Source of the DNA: Enoplolaimus lenunculus
Lineage: Eukaryota > Nematoda > Enoplea > Enoplida > Thoracostomopsidae
NCBI GenBank assembly: GCA_030248215.1
Contig: JASANG010004101.1
Coordinates: forward strand, 62,001-126,000
Length of the DNA: 64,000 bases
Reading direction: 5' to 3'
How positions within the stretch are numbered: position 1 is the stretch's first letter; the number at the start of each line of letters is the position of its first letter. A model generated the notes under the pieces. That model was not told the origin of the DNA and did not search any database. It saw nothing but the letters and a program-made list of their open reading frames with translations. Made by a program: the position numbers and the translations under genes. Of this stretch, positions 23,695-36,482 are shown piece after piece.

Positions 23695-23815
23695 ATGGGC
23701 ACCGGATATCCGGGTATGCACATTGTCCGGGTATGAACATTATCCGGACATGTATCCGAAAAGAAACGTGTATATCCGGATATCTGGATATGAGCCGGAT
23801 ATCCGAAATGCTATT
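23695..23815. repeat. Short (CCGGATAT) palindromic repeat patch
   Basis: About 120 bp with at least seven variants of ATCCGGATATCCGG (for example near 23704, 23725, 23748, 23775, 23785 and 23800). The motif is a self-complementary 8-mer repeated with drift. Confidence 0.6.
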
Positions 23816-25903
23816 GTGTAATTATTTGAATTACTTTGCATTGTGTCGCCATTAAAGTAGCTTAGCTGGAGTGACGAAAAGAAATTCTGTATTCAAACCG
23901 GAGTTAAAATATGGAACCACATTTCTGCATAATTCCATGATGATTTAAAATTTTGATTTCTTAAAATATGCTAAAATTAAAAAACTTCAGTTTAGCTTGA
24001 TATTTATCCGAATGATGACTTCTTATTTTTAAAGTATCTCAAAATTAACCCAGTGACAAATTTCCATCGAATACACACCATCAAATTCTAAATTTATTAC
24101 CTTTGCAAGATCAAAATACTTATATACATATAACAAGTCGCGTTATAACCAAAACATATTCCTCTAAGTTTAAGCCTCATCAGCGTAATAAAAACTAGTC
24201 TAAAACAAAGCTTAGTCCAAACCCGAGCAAAAAAATTAGTCCAAAATTTAAACCTTTTCTATTTCGGTATAGTGTGGAGGCGGGCAATAGCGGATCCGAA
24301 GATTGGAGGGCGAGGGAATGCCTCCCATCAAAAATTTTTTAAGATAAAATGGTAAAGATCCTACAATTTTTCCCCTCAGAATTTTTTGTTACAAAATGCC
24401 AATTTCTCTACCTTGAAATTGTCCTCCCTCATCAAAATTCTTGATGAAAAATTGCGTTTCAAAACATTTACGAGCCTGCTTCCCGTCAGAAATTTCTAAA
24501 TCCGCCGGTGAAAGCAGGGTACCACAAAAAGTAACATGGACTGATGTTTGTACGATAAAGCGTAAGTATGTTTTAATGTGGTTCTTTCTTCTTGGAATGT
24601 AACTGGTCATGTATATAGTTCAAGGGAAGGGTGACATTTGATAGAATCTCAGTTACAGCGGTTTAAATCAGGTGGACACAAACCAAATCAACTCAATCTC
24701 AAGTGGCCAAGTAGAATTGTATGCTTTACGCTCATTCTCGAATGCAAGACAATCGGTGTTGCGTGTAGTGAGTTTTGCATTTTTATACAATTTGTTTTAG
24801 TTTCATTTCTAACACAATACAACAGTCCGACGGTAGGTGCAAAGAGCTATGCTTGTACAGCGCTAACGTACGAATCTGGGAAGACGAAGCTAAAGTCTAA
24901 ACCACCTCCGCCTTTGCACAAATCCTGTTATATTAACAAAGACGACATAGGTTCTGTCAGTTTACCGAGGACATTCGTATAATTTTTTGGGCAAAAATAG
25001 TTTGATTTTTTAATAGTGTACACTCTGTTTCAGAATTTAAACAACCGAACTATTTTGAACAATGCGGGACACTTGTTTTAAACTTTAATTTAGGTGTTTA
25101 TGTATTTGCCTCACTGCCAAAAATATATTAAGTATTTTGCTTCTCAAATCCAGTTCGTAGAATTCATAAGGGACTGGAAAGTTATATACCATACATATTT
25201 TTCGTAGTTTAAAAATCACTGATCATGAAGCAGATACTAATCACGCTAAAATTTAAACATAGTCTATATATTACACTGATGGGGTATAAACTAGCGAAAA
25301 AGTTATAGCGAGTAAGCGTAGCGAACGAGGAAACGATTTATGCTTTCAAATCAAGTTGGCCATTTTCTCACTAACATCGTCTTTTTCGATTCTACAGAAA
25401 TTCTGAGAAGCGTTACATTCCGTATCGTTATCGTGGCCAATGTTAAAAACAGGGGCGGAACAGTATTATAAGGATGTTTCTAAGCCTAATCTTAAGTCAA
25501 AAGCCTAAACCTAAGCCTATGCCTATGCCAGGAAAAAATTAGTGTAAACATTAAGCTTACTCTACTCTAGTCTCACAGAAAAATGTCCCGCCCCTGACCT
25601 TTGCATGGGCCGTTATCGTTGTATACGTCTCTGGAGTATAACGTGAACATAAACTTCTGAAGTCTGGGTTGGTATCAGCTTTTTGAAATTATTATCTAAT
25701 TTTCGAATGCAAAGAGCGTTATTAGTTCATTTGCATATATTTTATTTCATTTGTACGGCTTTCTATAACAAGAGCGCTGTGATTGGGTTGTTTATGTTCG
25801 AAAACATATCCTTTATAAAAAATTAAACATAATTCCTAGCTATGATTTTTAATGAATTATTCGCAGCTGAAAGTAATTCGAAGGGGATTTTTGGCAAAAC
25901 TTG
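23816..25903. other. Intergenic, no gene recognised
   Basis: AT-rich, with telomere-like degenerate tracts (GCCTAAACCTAAGCCTATGCC near 25500) and one copy of a GCGAGTAAGCGTAGCGAACGAG motif near 25308. The 114-residue plus frame at 24638-24982 has no recognised domain. Confidence 0.3.
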
Positions 25904-26091
25904 CACTGCAAAAAATAGTGAGTCAAATTGATTCTCTCCGAAATAGGCTCTACGTGACTACACAAACTGAGTCAAATTCTGCTGACTGAGATGCACGTTT
26001 GACTCTGGCGGAGTCTAATTTCACTCAGTTTGTGTAGTCCCGTAGAGCCTATTTCGGAGAGAGTCAATTTGACTCACCATTTTTTGCAGTG
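25904..26091. mobile_element. Small fold-back element (~75-bp arms)
   Basis: A 188-bp inverted repeat: the left arm begins CACTGCAAAAAATAGTGAG and runs to about 25975 (through CTCCGAAATAGGCTCTACG), and the right arm is its near-perfect inverse ending TTTTTTGCAGTG. The arms enclose only about 40 bp. The transcript would form a long hairpin. Target duplications are not clear, so the superfamily is left open. Confidence 0.75.
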
Positions 26092-28797
26092 TGTAAGTGC
26101 AAAAGGACTTTACATTTTTCGGCGTTTTAAGTTCATATTGATATCAAGAATCAAGACTAAAGTATGCAATTATATCAATTTATTTGGTGCCAAGAATTCA
26201 CAAGTTCTTCAAACTAAACTGATGTTGCAGTAAATTAAAAATGATAAACGCACTGTGTTTACAATTTAATTTTAATGCATTTCTTCAAGCAAAATTTCCC
26301 TTCCATGCGACTGCGATAAAGGAGGTGCTGGAAAGAAGTAAAATCGAACGTTAAGTAAACCGCGGCACCGTAAGATAGATTTAACTGTGTTTTGTAGCTA
26401 TTAAAAATTTCTATTAACCCCAAATGTATTCAAAAATGTGCTGTTCATTCTAACAAACAAGTAGCGCTTCAAGCAGAGCAAACGTTTTGACTTGTATACA
26501 TGATGTTCAAATTCCTTTCAGCTATTCAACAGCCTCACAAATTTGTGACAGCTCTAACGTTTGTGTCAAATTAAAGATTCGGCATCTTATCAAAAATGAA
26601 TAATTTTTGACATCAACTGAAATATAAAAAGAAATGTTGACGTTTTTAGCACTTAAAATCAAATGTTTGCCAATAACGGCATATCGGCTATATTCTAGCA
26701 CGGGTGTATGTAGTATCTTATTTCAGTAGAGTACAAGCTTGTTCAAAAGTTTTTTGCGAACGAGCGTAACGAGCGACAATCACTTATACATTCTGTGATT
26801 GATGCGCTTATTGGAAGGTTGTAAATGTGCCTGTTTCTCGTCTTCCGAAATTTAAGAAAACATATATTCCGTCTATCCCTCTTATACACTCCCATTTTGC
26901 TGTGTTACTGTAGTCTAAATAATTAATGTTAAGTGTACTGTTCAAAACGCCATATTCTACGTTGTTCATCCTTAACTATAGTTCGTGTTTGTTTTATTAA
27001 TATCCGATTGGAACGCCAAAAGTTGGCTCAGGGCGCCGCAGTTAGTGCTGTAATATGGAACAGAGATACTCCTCTAAAAGTATACCACAATCATTTAATG
27101 AATATTAAAAACTGCGAATGTTGTTACATTTACATATATAAGTAAAATGTATTTTTCAAAAAAATTTCTTTGTCACATTTATTCATGTGCGCATTGGAGC
27201 CCCATTCGCGCTTCTGAATGACATTGCAGGCATACCTACAAAGATCTCCCTGTAACATTCTCAGCGCCGGATTTTAGATTTTCTGGTGAGAATACATTTT
27301 ACCCCCAAATTTTTCAGCTTTGAAGCGCAGTTTTTAGCAAGTTTTTTGAGATTTTTATATCGACCAATTAAGTCAAACGTTACAAAATTAATTTTTGAAT
27401 ACTGGCTGTAATCTCGGCGTTTTTTCGCTTATCTGACTATAAAACATATTTTGAGTTTCAGGTCGAACATTTGTTTTGCAACATTTTCAGCACAACTGGG
27501 CCAGTCGTAGATACATCCTCCCATCCCCTGGATATTCCTGTCAACCATCGTTGGTTTCTTTTTTTATTTACCCAGGCCCTACACTTTTATGTTTCTAAAT
27601 AGTTTTTTTGTAAAAAGGCTTAGTGTTTAAGAGTAAATGGCGTTAAGCCTAAGTTAAAGTTTAAAATCATTTTTCATCTCAACTAAAACGATAATCATTA
27701 TTCTGCACAATTTCATTAGTTTTCACACTTTTTGTTTTCAATACTTCCGGTTTAAGGCTATTAAGTACGCGCAGTGCAACAGATTGTAAAATCAGACATT
27801 TTGCCAGCGTTACTTTCATGGGGAGCAAAATAATTTTAGGAAAGGCATGCAGTTCGAATAACAAGCTTACAAGTGGGGCTGACACTTTTACCGAGAATCC
27901 AAATACTTTCGAGACGGTTGGGGCTGAGACTACCCGGCTCCTCTGACTACTGGCTTGCATGGAATACTAGGAATGTCTTGAGTTGTTTGATTTTTATCTG
28001 GAAAACATAACTAGTAATTTGTGATTGGTGTATTTTAATGCATATAATGATTAATGGCTACATTTTGTATGGCAGGTAAATGCTTGCAGCTATAAGTGAG
28101 TATGGTAGTTTCTATTACGTTTTAGTTTTCGACTTAACAATTTTTTATTAGATTGCCTTCCTAAATTGGCAAAGTTAGATTGTAAGTGATGAAAAATTAT
28201 ACTATTAAGGTTTATTTGATACAAGTTATCCTAAGACACGCCACCATCTAAAAATGGACTAAGATGTTTCAGAAGTTATGTGAATATTATTGTGGAAATT
28301 TAGTTGCAGCAAATTAGTATCCAAAAGTTATTTGATTTTAACATTTTGCTCGTTCAAACAGAGTTTCGCCAGAAGTTGAAAAAATTTAGAAATCAATTGT
28401 CAACGCAACAACAAATGTGATGTTTTACAAAAATGGACGATGTTTTCCCAACGATTCAGAGTTCGGCATAATTATCAGGCCCAAGCATCCAAATGCAACG
28501 TACAACTCTACGACTTGTTTCCCTTTGGGCCGTAGGTATTAAGTCTAAAAGTTTTAATGCCACCTACCCTCGGCAGTTTTTGACTTATGATCGAAAGATT
28601 GACTGGTCAGTGCCCACTCGGATACCCGTGATTGGGGTAGGTATGTCCAAAAGTTACCAACACAGAGAATCACGAAGATCCGCATAATTCGTAATCACTC
28701 CAGAGCAACCAAATCGAAATGCACCCACGTTTCGAGAACAGCAACTTCGCTTAACCCAAGATCATTCAACTGAAGCAGGAAAATCCAGGCGAATGTT
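26092..28797. other. Intergenic, no gene recognised
   Basis: AT-rich. A GCGAACGAGCGTAACGAGCGAC motif near 26757 recurs elsewhere in the window. The minus frame at 27679-27960 shows no family features. Confidence 0.3.
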
Positions 28798-28800
28798 TTA

Positions 28801-29280
28801 TGGGCCATCTACGTAAATATGCGTGCACCAATGCAAAAAATTGTCTTAGTCTGAGGAGGGAACTACATTGCTCAGACAGACTACCTATATAGAGTTTCAT
28901 AAATAGGACCAGTGCCTGAAACGAGCCTTATGACAAACCATACCACCTTCTTGCAGCATATTATTGTCACAATAGCCGGCACACACTAGTGATTTGTCCG
29001 GACACTGTAGGTAGGGACTACATACGCGCATGCAATATTTACCGCTAACTTTGTACATATTACGCGTATGCTATTGCAAGGGCGCTGTTTTTCCAACTCG
29101 TTATACATTGTGCGTAGCGTTGTCCAGACACCCATCCGACAGTGTCTGGAAAACATATATTGCTTCAGAACACCCGTGCAATGTCCACGCAGCCAAACAG
29201 CAGCACTGTTTTCGACATAGTTCCTAACCCGGTTACTGGACAATTCTTTACAGCGCACGCACTGTAACGTGGATGAGTCA
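28801..29280. mobile_element. MITE family A, copy 4
   Basis: A 480-bp element flanked by TTA (28798-28800, 29281-29283). The TIRs are TGGGCCATCTACGTAAATA and the inverse of TGACTCATCCACGTTACAG, followed by GTGCGTGC and an AAAAAATTGTC segment. It is more diverged than copies 1 and 2. The 161-residue minus frame that overlaps it is not a gene. Confidence 0.8.
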
Positions 29281-29283
29281 TTA

Positions 29284-29950
29284 AGTTTAAGCATTCCAGC
29301 AAGTCGCTGATCACCGAAAGATGCGTGCAAATGGATGCAGATGCACCATGAGATCCTGCTAACGGATCTGACTAGAAAAGTGTTTATCACTATACCAAGC
29401 AACAATCCGTAAATATACAAAGTCGCGCTCAAGGGAACTTTGCGAGCGACATGATCAGTTCTAGCAACCAATTATGTAAAATTTCCGCCGCGCATAACCA
29501 AATTTCTAGTAAAAGTAAACTACGCGAGCCGAATTCCACAGTATTTTCAGCCTCAATCATACTTCCAAGCTAAAACACAATTCTAGCAAACCTAAGTTGA
29601 GATTTTACTTAAGCAGCTAAAACGAACGCAGTTTGTATACAGCGCCGATATTTGCAGCGCTAACCCAGGTAGGCTCTATAAACTCAGATAAGTGGGAAAA
29701 GAAAGTAAGCAAAACTAGAAAAAGATAGCCTCCGGACAGCGCTAACGGAAAAGACGGTAGATCATATGTGTAATAAATACTATGTGGATGACTAGGCTCA
29801 GACCCCTCCATGCGGGTGAATCTGTTAAGCATGCGCACTGCCTAAGCATAAGTAAAAACAATGTATTTGGTGAAAATTGCCAGGCCTAACAATTTATTAA
29901 TATAAACTAATTACATTAGTAAAGTGAAAACTACACATTTCGAAAACAAC
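29284..29950. other. Intergenic, no gene recognised
   Basis: AT-rich and moderately purine-rich. The minus frame at 29617-29838 has one hydrophobic stretch but no family signature. Confidence 0.3.
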
Positions 29951-29954
29951 TTAC

Positions 29955-30056
29955 CCGGGTATCGTATTCCGCATTTCGAATTTGTAGAGCTTCTAGCTCA
30001 GCCGCAATCTCCGGCGTTAGGTGAGCTGCCGCCCACCGGATACCGGAGGCTGACGG
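29955..30056 (-). CDS. Candidate host exon, unassigned
   Basis: On the minus strand a 102-bp segment, open in one phase (34 codons), runs from an AG acceptor (GTTTAG) to a consensus donor (CCCGG then GTAAGT). It is far more GC-rich than its surroundings. The predicted peptide contains WAAAHLTPEIAAELEALQI, an amphipathic, alanine- and glutamate-rich helix, and ends in AEYDTR. The acceptor lacks a good polypyrimidine tract. I found no partner exons nearby, and I do not recognise the protein, so this could be an isolated exon or a relic. Confidence 0.3.
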
Positions 30057-30219
30057 CTAAACTCTCGCGCGCCCAGATTCAGCGGGGATGAAAGCATGTG
30101 TGGCATATCATGTGATAAATTAGTAAACTATTATGACTGATAATTGAAAATTTTGTACGTTATAAGGCACGAACTAGAATATGAGTTGAGTCACATAGAA
30201 GACTCAATTTCCAAGGCAG

Positions 30220-31515
30220 TTTGGAGAGCGACTATACACTTATACAAAGCCAATAAGTGACTGCAGGTTATCATGTAAAACAACCTTAACACGATTTTGG
30301 GTATCGCATGTACCGGCCGCAAAAGCGGCCGACCATGCTGATTGTCATCGTGTTCACTATTCCACGAAGCTTACACTGGAACAACGAAATCGTTTATTTA
30401 AAAAATCAAATAATACAAACAAAAACAATAGCCATAACAAGCGCAGTGTGGTGATACAATACAACACTTTCCAATAAAGTAAGACTGCTGCGACCATGAA
30501 ACTGAAGTTTGAGCGCTTTTATAGCCGTCGATCGTGGCTAATTGTAAGGTTAATTTGCATATTGAATTTCGAAATTTGCATAAATTTCACTAATTTTTGA
30601 AAAAGTAAGAAATGTATGCAAATTTTATGACAAGCAAGTTGCATAATGCTGCAACGTAGCTACATAAAAATGAAGGACCAGAAAACAGGAAACCAACAAA
30701 GAAAAAATACAGGAAGAAACACGCAGCTGTGTGTGTTTGACCCGTCCCAACCTGCATTGACAACTAGAGGAAAGACATTAGGAATAACTCGGGAACGTAA
30801 ATAAATCTAGACTCAATTACAAGGGCAGGTGCTTGGAGTTGAATAAAATGCAGCATCGCAAGCTAGGTTTGGAGAGCGACTATACACTTATACAAAGCCA
30901 ATAAGTGACTGCAGGTTATCATGTAAAACAACCTTAACACGATTTTGGGTATCGCATGTACCGGCCGCAAAAGCGGCCGACCATGCTGATTGTCATCGTG
31001 TTCACTGTTCCACGAAGCTTGCACTGGAACAACGAAATCGTTTATTTAAAAAATCAAATAATACAAACAAAAACAATAGCCATAACAAGCGCAGTGTGGT
31101 GATACAATACAACACTTTCCAATAAAGTAAGACTGCTGCGACCATGAAACTGAAGTTTGAGCGCTTTTATAGCCGTCAATCGTGGCTAATTGTAAGGTTA
31201 ATTTGCATATTGAATTTCGAAATTTGCATAAATTTCACTAATTTTTGAAAAAGTAAGAAATGTATGCAAATTTTATGACAAGCAAGTTGCATAATGCTGC
31301 AACTTAGCTACATAAAAATGAAGGACCAGAAAACAGGAAACCAACAAAGAAAAAATACAGGAAGAAACACGTAGCTGTGTGTGTTTGACCCGTCCCAACC
31401 TGCATTGACAACTAGAGGAAAGACATTAGGAATAACTCGGGAACGTAAATAAATCTAGACTCAATTACAAGGGCAGGTGCTTGGAGTTGAATAAAATGCA
31501 GCATCGCAAGCTAGC
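30220..31515 (-). repeat. Recent 648-bp tandem duplication with LTR-like signals
   Basis: Two adjacent direct copies, 30220-30867 and 30868-31515, differ at only about five positions, so the duplication is young. On the minus strand each copy has a TATA box (CTATAAAAGCGC, near 30524 in copy 1), an initiator-like TCAGTT about 20-25 nt later and AATAAA about 100 nt further (near 30395). This layout is typical of an LTR. A nested GC-rich hairpin lies at about 30290-30355. No TG...CA ends or internal retroelement genes were found, so the LTR reading is tentative. Confidence 0.6.
30291..30353. other. Nested hairpin in the 648-bp repeat
   Basis: Three stacked inverted segments: an outer AACACGAT/ATCGTGTT, a middle GCATG/CATGC and an inner CGGCCGC-AAAA-GCGGCCG, separated by internal loops. 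It is unchanged in the second copy (about 30939-31001). The inner stem stands out in GC content from the AT-rich surroundings. Confidence 0.6.
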
Positions 31516-31549
31516 GACCCTGAAAACCCTGTCACCGCTGCACACATTA

Positions 31550-31937
31550 TGGGTTATCCACCTTATAATGCGCGCGGTAATATAAACATTTGTCCAACCG
31601 CCCGGTAGGGATCTGTGTACAAATCAGAGCTGCAACTACCGAGCAGGTACAATTTTATGCGGTACGTGAACACTACTAATTGTCCCGACACAGTCTGAAG
31701 GGAGTTGGGACAAAAGGTAAAAAATATAGCAATATAAATAAGTGTATATATGTGTTTGTGTTGTTGTTCTGTATGTTTTCGATGCTATATAAACACAGTT
31801 CACTATGTCTACGTCCTCGTTAGGGACTACCGGACTTTATAGTGGTCTCGTAAGAGAATGTGTTAAAACGACGTCGGACCATACTCAGACCCAGACATTT
31901 TTTGCAGTAGTGCGTGCGGTACAACGTGCATGTTCCA
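31550..31937. mobile_element. MITE family A, copy 5
   Basis: A 388-bp element flanked by TTA (31547-31549, 31938-31940). The TIRs are TGGGTTATCCACCTTATAA and the inverse of TGGAACATGCACGTTGTAC, followed by GCGCGCGGTA-type and AAACATTTGTCC-type segments. It is inserted just downstream of the 648-bp duplication. Confidence 0.75.
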
Positions 31938-31940
31938 TTA

Positions 31941-34220
31941 TGCAGAATTGTGAATATGTCCTCATGCACTATTTTCGGCAGTAACCGGACAAGTGAAATT
32001 GTATTAAAAAAGAAGCGAGGTGACAGAGCAGTCACTTCTCTAGATAGGTGACTACAGGTCAACGAGAGGGTAATCCGAACAGTAGTGAATTCAGAATGTC
32101 CCGATGGAGGCTACGATTGAAAGAAATCAGGCGAGCGACTAGAGCAAAAGCAAGTTCAGTGATAATACTAATGCAAAAATTCGGTTTTGTGTCTGTCAGT
32201 TCGAGATTCAGTCCATGTGTCCCTGCTAGTTGCTCTAACTTTCGCTGTTGTATGTACCGCTGGAACATTTTGCATAGCACCGTAGACGTAAATTTTTAAA
32301 TTATCAATTGGTGAGCACTACAGATTTAAACAAATTGGTATTATGAATCCCGTAACATAAAGCGCTGTGTAGTTTTGCATAGAATGCTATCTTTTGCTCG
32401 AACTTGATAACTTTAATTTTATCAACAACCGTCAGTCAACTGCAAAATTCCATGCGGAACTGGAATTGCTTTCGCCCAAAAATTTCTAGTATGTTTCGTA
32501 GCAATTTCTGTTCCTCAAAATCTGTTTTCGTGCGGATATAAAGTTTGAGTTAATAGAATAATCGCACAGGTCTTAGTGCTCTATCGCAATTCTACCCGCG
32601 TTCTGACACTTGGTTGTGCAAACACCACACCTGTTGAAAGCATAATTTCTCATAACTGTAAATGGCAGCGGATACAAACTTGAACCATAAACTTTGCTGT
32701 AAAAACGGACACCTAAAGTTTTGTGAAACGGATAGCAGTTGATACCATGTCTTCAGCTGAATTATTACCATTAAGGTTAATGTTAAATAGGTTATACAAA
32801 ATTTTGTAGCTTGCATCCGCCCGCGAGAAATTCCTACGCGAAAACTATATAACCATCGTTTTTACTACAGAATTTCGCCTCACCTACGGCTCCAGCAAAC
32901 TTCGTTGACCTCCGGCTCCGAGTCTGTAATTTTTCGCCTCCGGTGGCACAATACTATTATAATGTAAATAGCATATTGAACTTTATAATATATTTCCGGT
33001 ATTTTGCGCCGTACAATTTTTGTTTCTATCATCGCTAAATTTTTATATTATGTACGGGCCCGTGAATTGACCATGACCTACGTTTCTCTTAATTGTAATT
33101 TTAGACAAATACGACTCCTTAAACCGTAAAATTTTGAACTGCTGAAAGTAACCGATTTACGGAGACGCATTTATGTCTTTCAATCATTTCAAAATTATGG
33201 GATAGTTGTCTATTTCAAATCGACCGTGTTCAAGATGTGTCATTTGATATGAATGAGTTTTCTAAAATTGCAGGATGTAATTGAAACTAAAAGTCTTTAA
33301 ACAAGATTTTATAAAATTATAATTTCCACGTCGTCTTCACTTAAACCGTTTACGTGTTCATGCTTTCTGGAACACGTCTGGTATAATTGTTGCGTGTCCA
33401 GGAGTCGTGTTGTAGTAAACTTGAACTTTGTACCATCAGTAATATTTTGCAAAATTGTAAAATGCGCTGTTACAAACTACGTTAGTTTACTTAGTCCACG
33501 ACTATTAGGATTGGTCTATGGTTTAGCTTGTGTGTATTGGAATTGTATATAATTTCGAAATGAACGGTTTGGAATGGGTACCATTTTTCTCCACACAGCC
33601 ACATTCTTTATTGTGGCTGATGCATAAACTTTATTTGATAATTAAAGCCTTCAGAAACTTCTATTAATAACTTTGGAATACGCACAGGGTCCACTTACAA
33701 ACTTAAACATTAAAAAGAGTTAGCTTCGATGCCTCGACTTTCTAACAATTTTTTCGCTGCCTTTGTTATCAGTGCACGTGTCTCCGTTTGCCGCGGATAT
33801 GGTAGCGGGCCTGTATAATAGTAACTTCAGACCACTATCAGGCAAAATACTAGTATGGCATACGAATCCAACTAACTTAGCGGCCAACAATTTTCGTATA
33901 TGACTCAAAACGTAAAGAACAAGAAATTATTCTAAGATGTTTGCTTTACAAATAACTAAACTGATTTGGCCTTCTTTTCGTTGCGCTACTGGGGAAGTTA
34001 TTTACTGCTATCATTATATATAGGTATATATACATTTTTATTATCGTTCAACAGGAATTCCTGTTCCGGACGAAATTCTAGCAAAAATTCAATTTCGGTT
34101 CCAGTTCCGGCATTCAAAGATGCCGGAACCGGATTTTTTTCGGTTTTGTGGTAAATTATCCACCATCACTCAAATACTGGAAACTTTGTCTTTAAAAATA
34201 TATTTTGATACGAGTTGCAG
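31941..34220. other. Intergenic, no gene recognised
   Basis: AT-rich. Opposed open frames at 32048-32299 (plus) and 32059-32280 (minus) have no recognisable features. A TTCGCCTC/ACCTCCGGCTCCG patch lies near 32875-32945 with a similar one near 59560-59605. Reiterated TTCCGGTTCC-type strings lie at 34050-34140. Confidence 0.3.
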
Positions 34221-34222
34221 GT

Positions 34223-34910
34223 GGCTCTGCCACTCTTAATAACATTTCAAACTAAAAACTAAAACATAAAAACTAAAACCAAACCCAAACCACACTTTAA
34301 GAGAGTCCCTGGCTCCACCTATAGTCTCTTTTGTAACTTAAGTTAGGCTTAGGCGATACTAGGAAGGGTAAAATCTATAAAATCTATGCGTGACTGCTGA
34401 GCTGCAATGAAACTGGTGTCAAATCTGGCTTTGGTGAGTGTCTGTGACTCCCGAAGCCACACAAAACTATGGAAATCGATCAAAATGTGGGCTGGGGCAG
34501 TCAGCCTCCAAAATCGTTATACACTTTGGCTAGTCATGTTTTGCGCCGAATTTATATTACATTTTCTTTTGGTTGAATTACGTTTTAGTGGTGATAGTTT
34601 ATATTGATTGATTGGTATATCGGACTTTGGGAGACTTAGGCAGTTGGAAATTAATTGTGTAACAGTCGCGGTATCTCAATGTGAACCTACGATGCACCCG
34701 CAGTAAGGAGTCCTGGTAACGGAGCGCAGGGGATTTCGGGGCAACTTGGGGATGTTAAACGGGGATCTTGAGAAAGTTTTCTGGTGATTTCTGGGGTTTT
34801 GTATAGTAATTTGGGGATGTTTATCGGAGTTTTCTGAGACTTAGTCAATTCGAGCAGGGCGAGTTTTGGCTGGTTCGGCACTTTAGCAAGGAATAAGTTC
34901 GGTTAAGCAT
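34223..34910. repeat. LTR-like dispersed repeat, copy 2 (candidate solo LTR)
   Basis: A diverged second copy of the repeat at 7604-8395: both start TGCCACTCTTAATA, share the AAACTAAAACA run, GAGAGTCCCTGGCTCC, AACTTAAGTTAGGCTTAGGCG and a distal GGGGATGTTAAACGGGG part, and end near GGTTAAGCATATTGTGA. No coding sequence is attached here. No firm target duplication was identified. Confidence 0.45.
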
Positions 34911-36480
34911 ATTGTGATGCTTGTGCTTAACTATTGTTTGCCAAGTCCTCTAAAAAGTCTAACAGTAATTCGGTGTCAAAAATTATTTTCAAATTCATTT
35001 TCCTGTTCCTCTTCCGCTTCCTTCAAAGTGATTCATTTCCTGTTCCTGTTTCTGTTTCGACAAAATTTAGTTCCTGTTGGAACCCGAAATATATACATAT
35101 ATACTATTGTGCATTCCCGTATGTATTCCTTTTAGACTAACTGCTGTGTTATCTATCATTGATGACAAAGACATGTCATGTAAAGTTTCAAACAAGCAAG
35201 AAAAACGAAGACCCTGCTGATTGTACAGGAAATATACATGTCGTTGATTGCCTAAATTTTGAAATGACTACAAAAACTTTACACATTGTTGCCAATTATT
35301 GTTTTATATCCGGTCTAAATTCCCCGTCGTATTCAAAACTATCAAAACTACGTTTTTCTGCTTGCATATTGTTTCAAAGTAGCGATTTCTGTGGTCACGG
35401 ATACATACAAAAGGAATTAGAGAGATATTTACCCTGTAAATTTGCTGATAAAGAATAAAAATGAGAACATCTTGATGAATAGGCTCAAAATTTTTCATTC
35501 ACTCGCCACAGATTTATAAGAGAATACCCTTTCGAATTCAAATCCTAGCAGCGTTTCTGTGTTTTAACTTAATTTAATTTTAGCTGTTAAAGTGTGCTTA
35601 TAATCGGTATAAAGCCAGCTGATGCCAAGATTAAGCGGCTAAAATCTATTTCGCTCGCTTACCAATGATACCAAATTAGTAACTACATTGGGGGTTCACA
35701 TTCCTAAAATACTTTTGACGCCCTGAAATATTTTTCGTCCATTCTACATGTTCATTTGCTGTGACCAGAGCGTTACCAGTTTTATCATCTACTTAATTTG
35801 GGTGGTGTATTTTCTGCCCCTTCAACGTCCTTGTCTAAAAACATTAAACGGCCTAAGTCCTCAAGCAAAGTATCAGTCAACTGTTTTTGTTGTAGTAGGA
35901 TCATCAAAATTTACGGATCGCAAGACATTGCATGCAGTGTTTTGCATAAAAAATCTACTACCCTGAATGTTTTCAAGTTACAAACGTCTTCGCGCAATGT
36001 TTTAGTTTATATTTTGATAAAAGGTGTGGGCCAAGCCTAACAGCTATGACAATTTATGCCCAACAGATCTACTTTTAAGCTTTGATCGAACCGCGAGACT
36101 TTCCATTGGGAAGCGTCCATCATCGCGGTTCGACCACAAAAGCTGGACTCTCAATCAAGATGGAGTAATATTTACGTTTTGTAAATATTTGTTTATTGCA
36201 CATATGCATTTATTGCACACACGCATAACAATTGTTAAGTACAGACGTACACTGTGTTATTTCGCGTAGATCGTTCGTTCGCACATTTACTTGCTCACAG
36301 TATACTTCTATATAGGAAAGGCGTAAAGTAGTCGGTCAGAAAAAATCATCCAGAGTAAGAGCTAGTTAACCGATGACCGAAATACATAAACAACCCTTAT
36401 CACGTCTCTTAGATGTTGAGCGCCTCTTCATGGAGCTTTATTTAGCAACGGTTTCGTAAATAGGTAAATATTCATTCATT
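34911..36480. other. Intergenic, no gene recognised
   Basis: Reiterated TTCCTGTTCC/TTTCTGTTTC strings at about 34965-35085 resemble patches at 34050-34140 and 39000-39365. The 99-residue plus frame at 35159-35458 has several Cys and His but no motif I can name. Confidence 0.3.
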
Positions 36481-36482
36481 TT

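Noticed and set aside
28986-29471. 161-codon minus-strand gene
   Set aside because: Most of it overlaps MITE family A copy 4, including its TIR; other copies do not preserve the frame.
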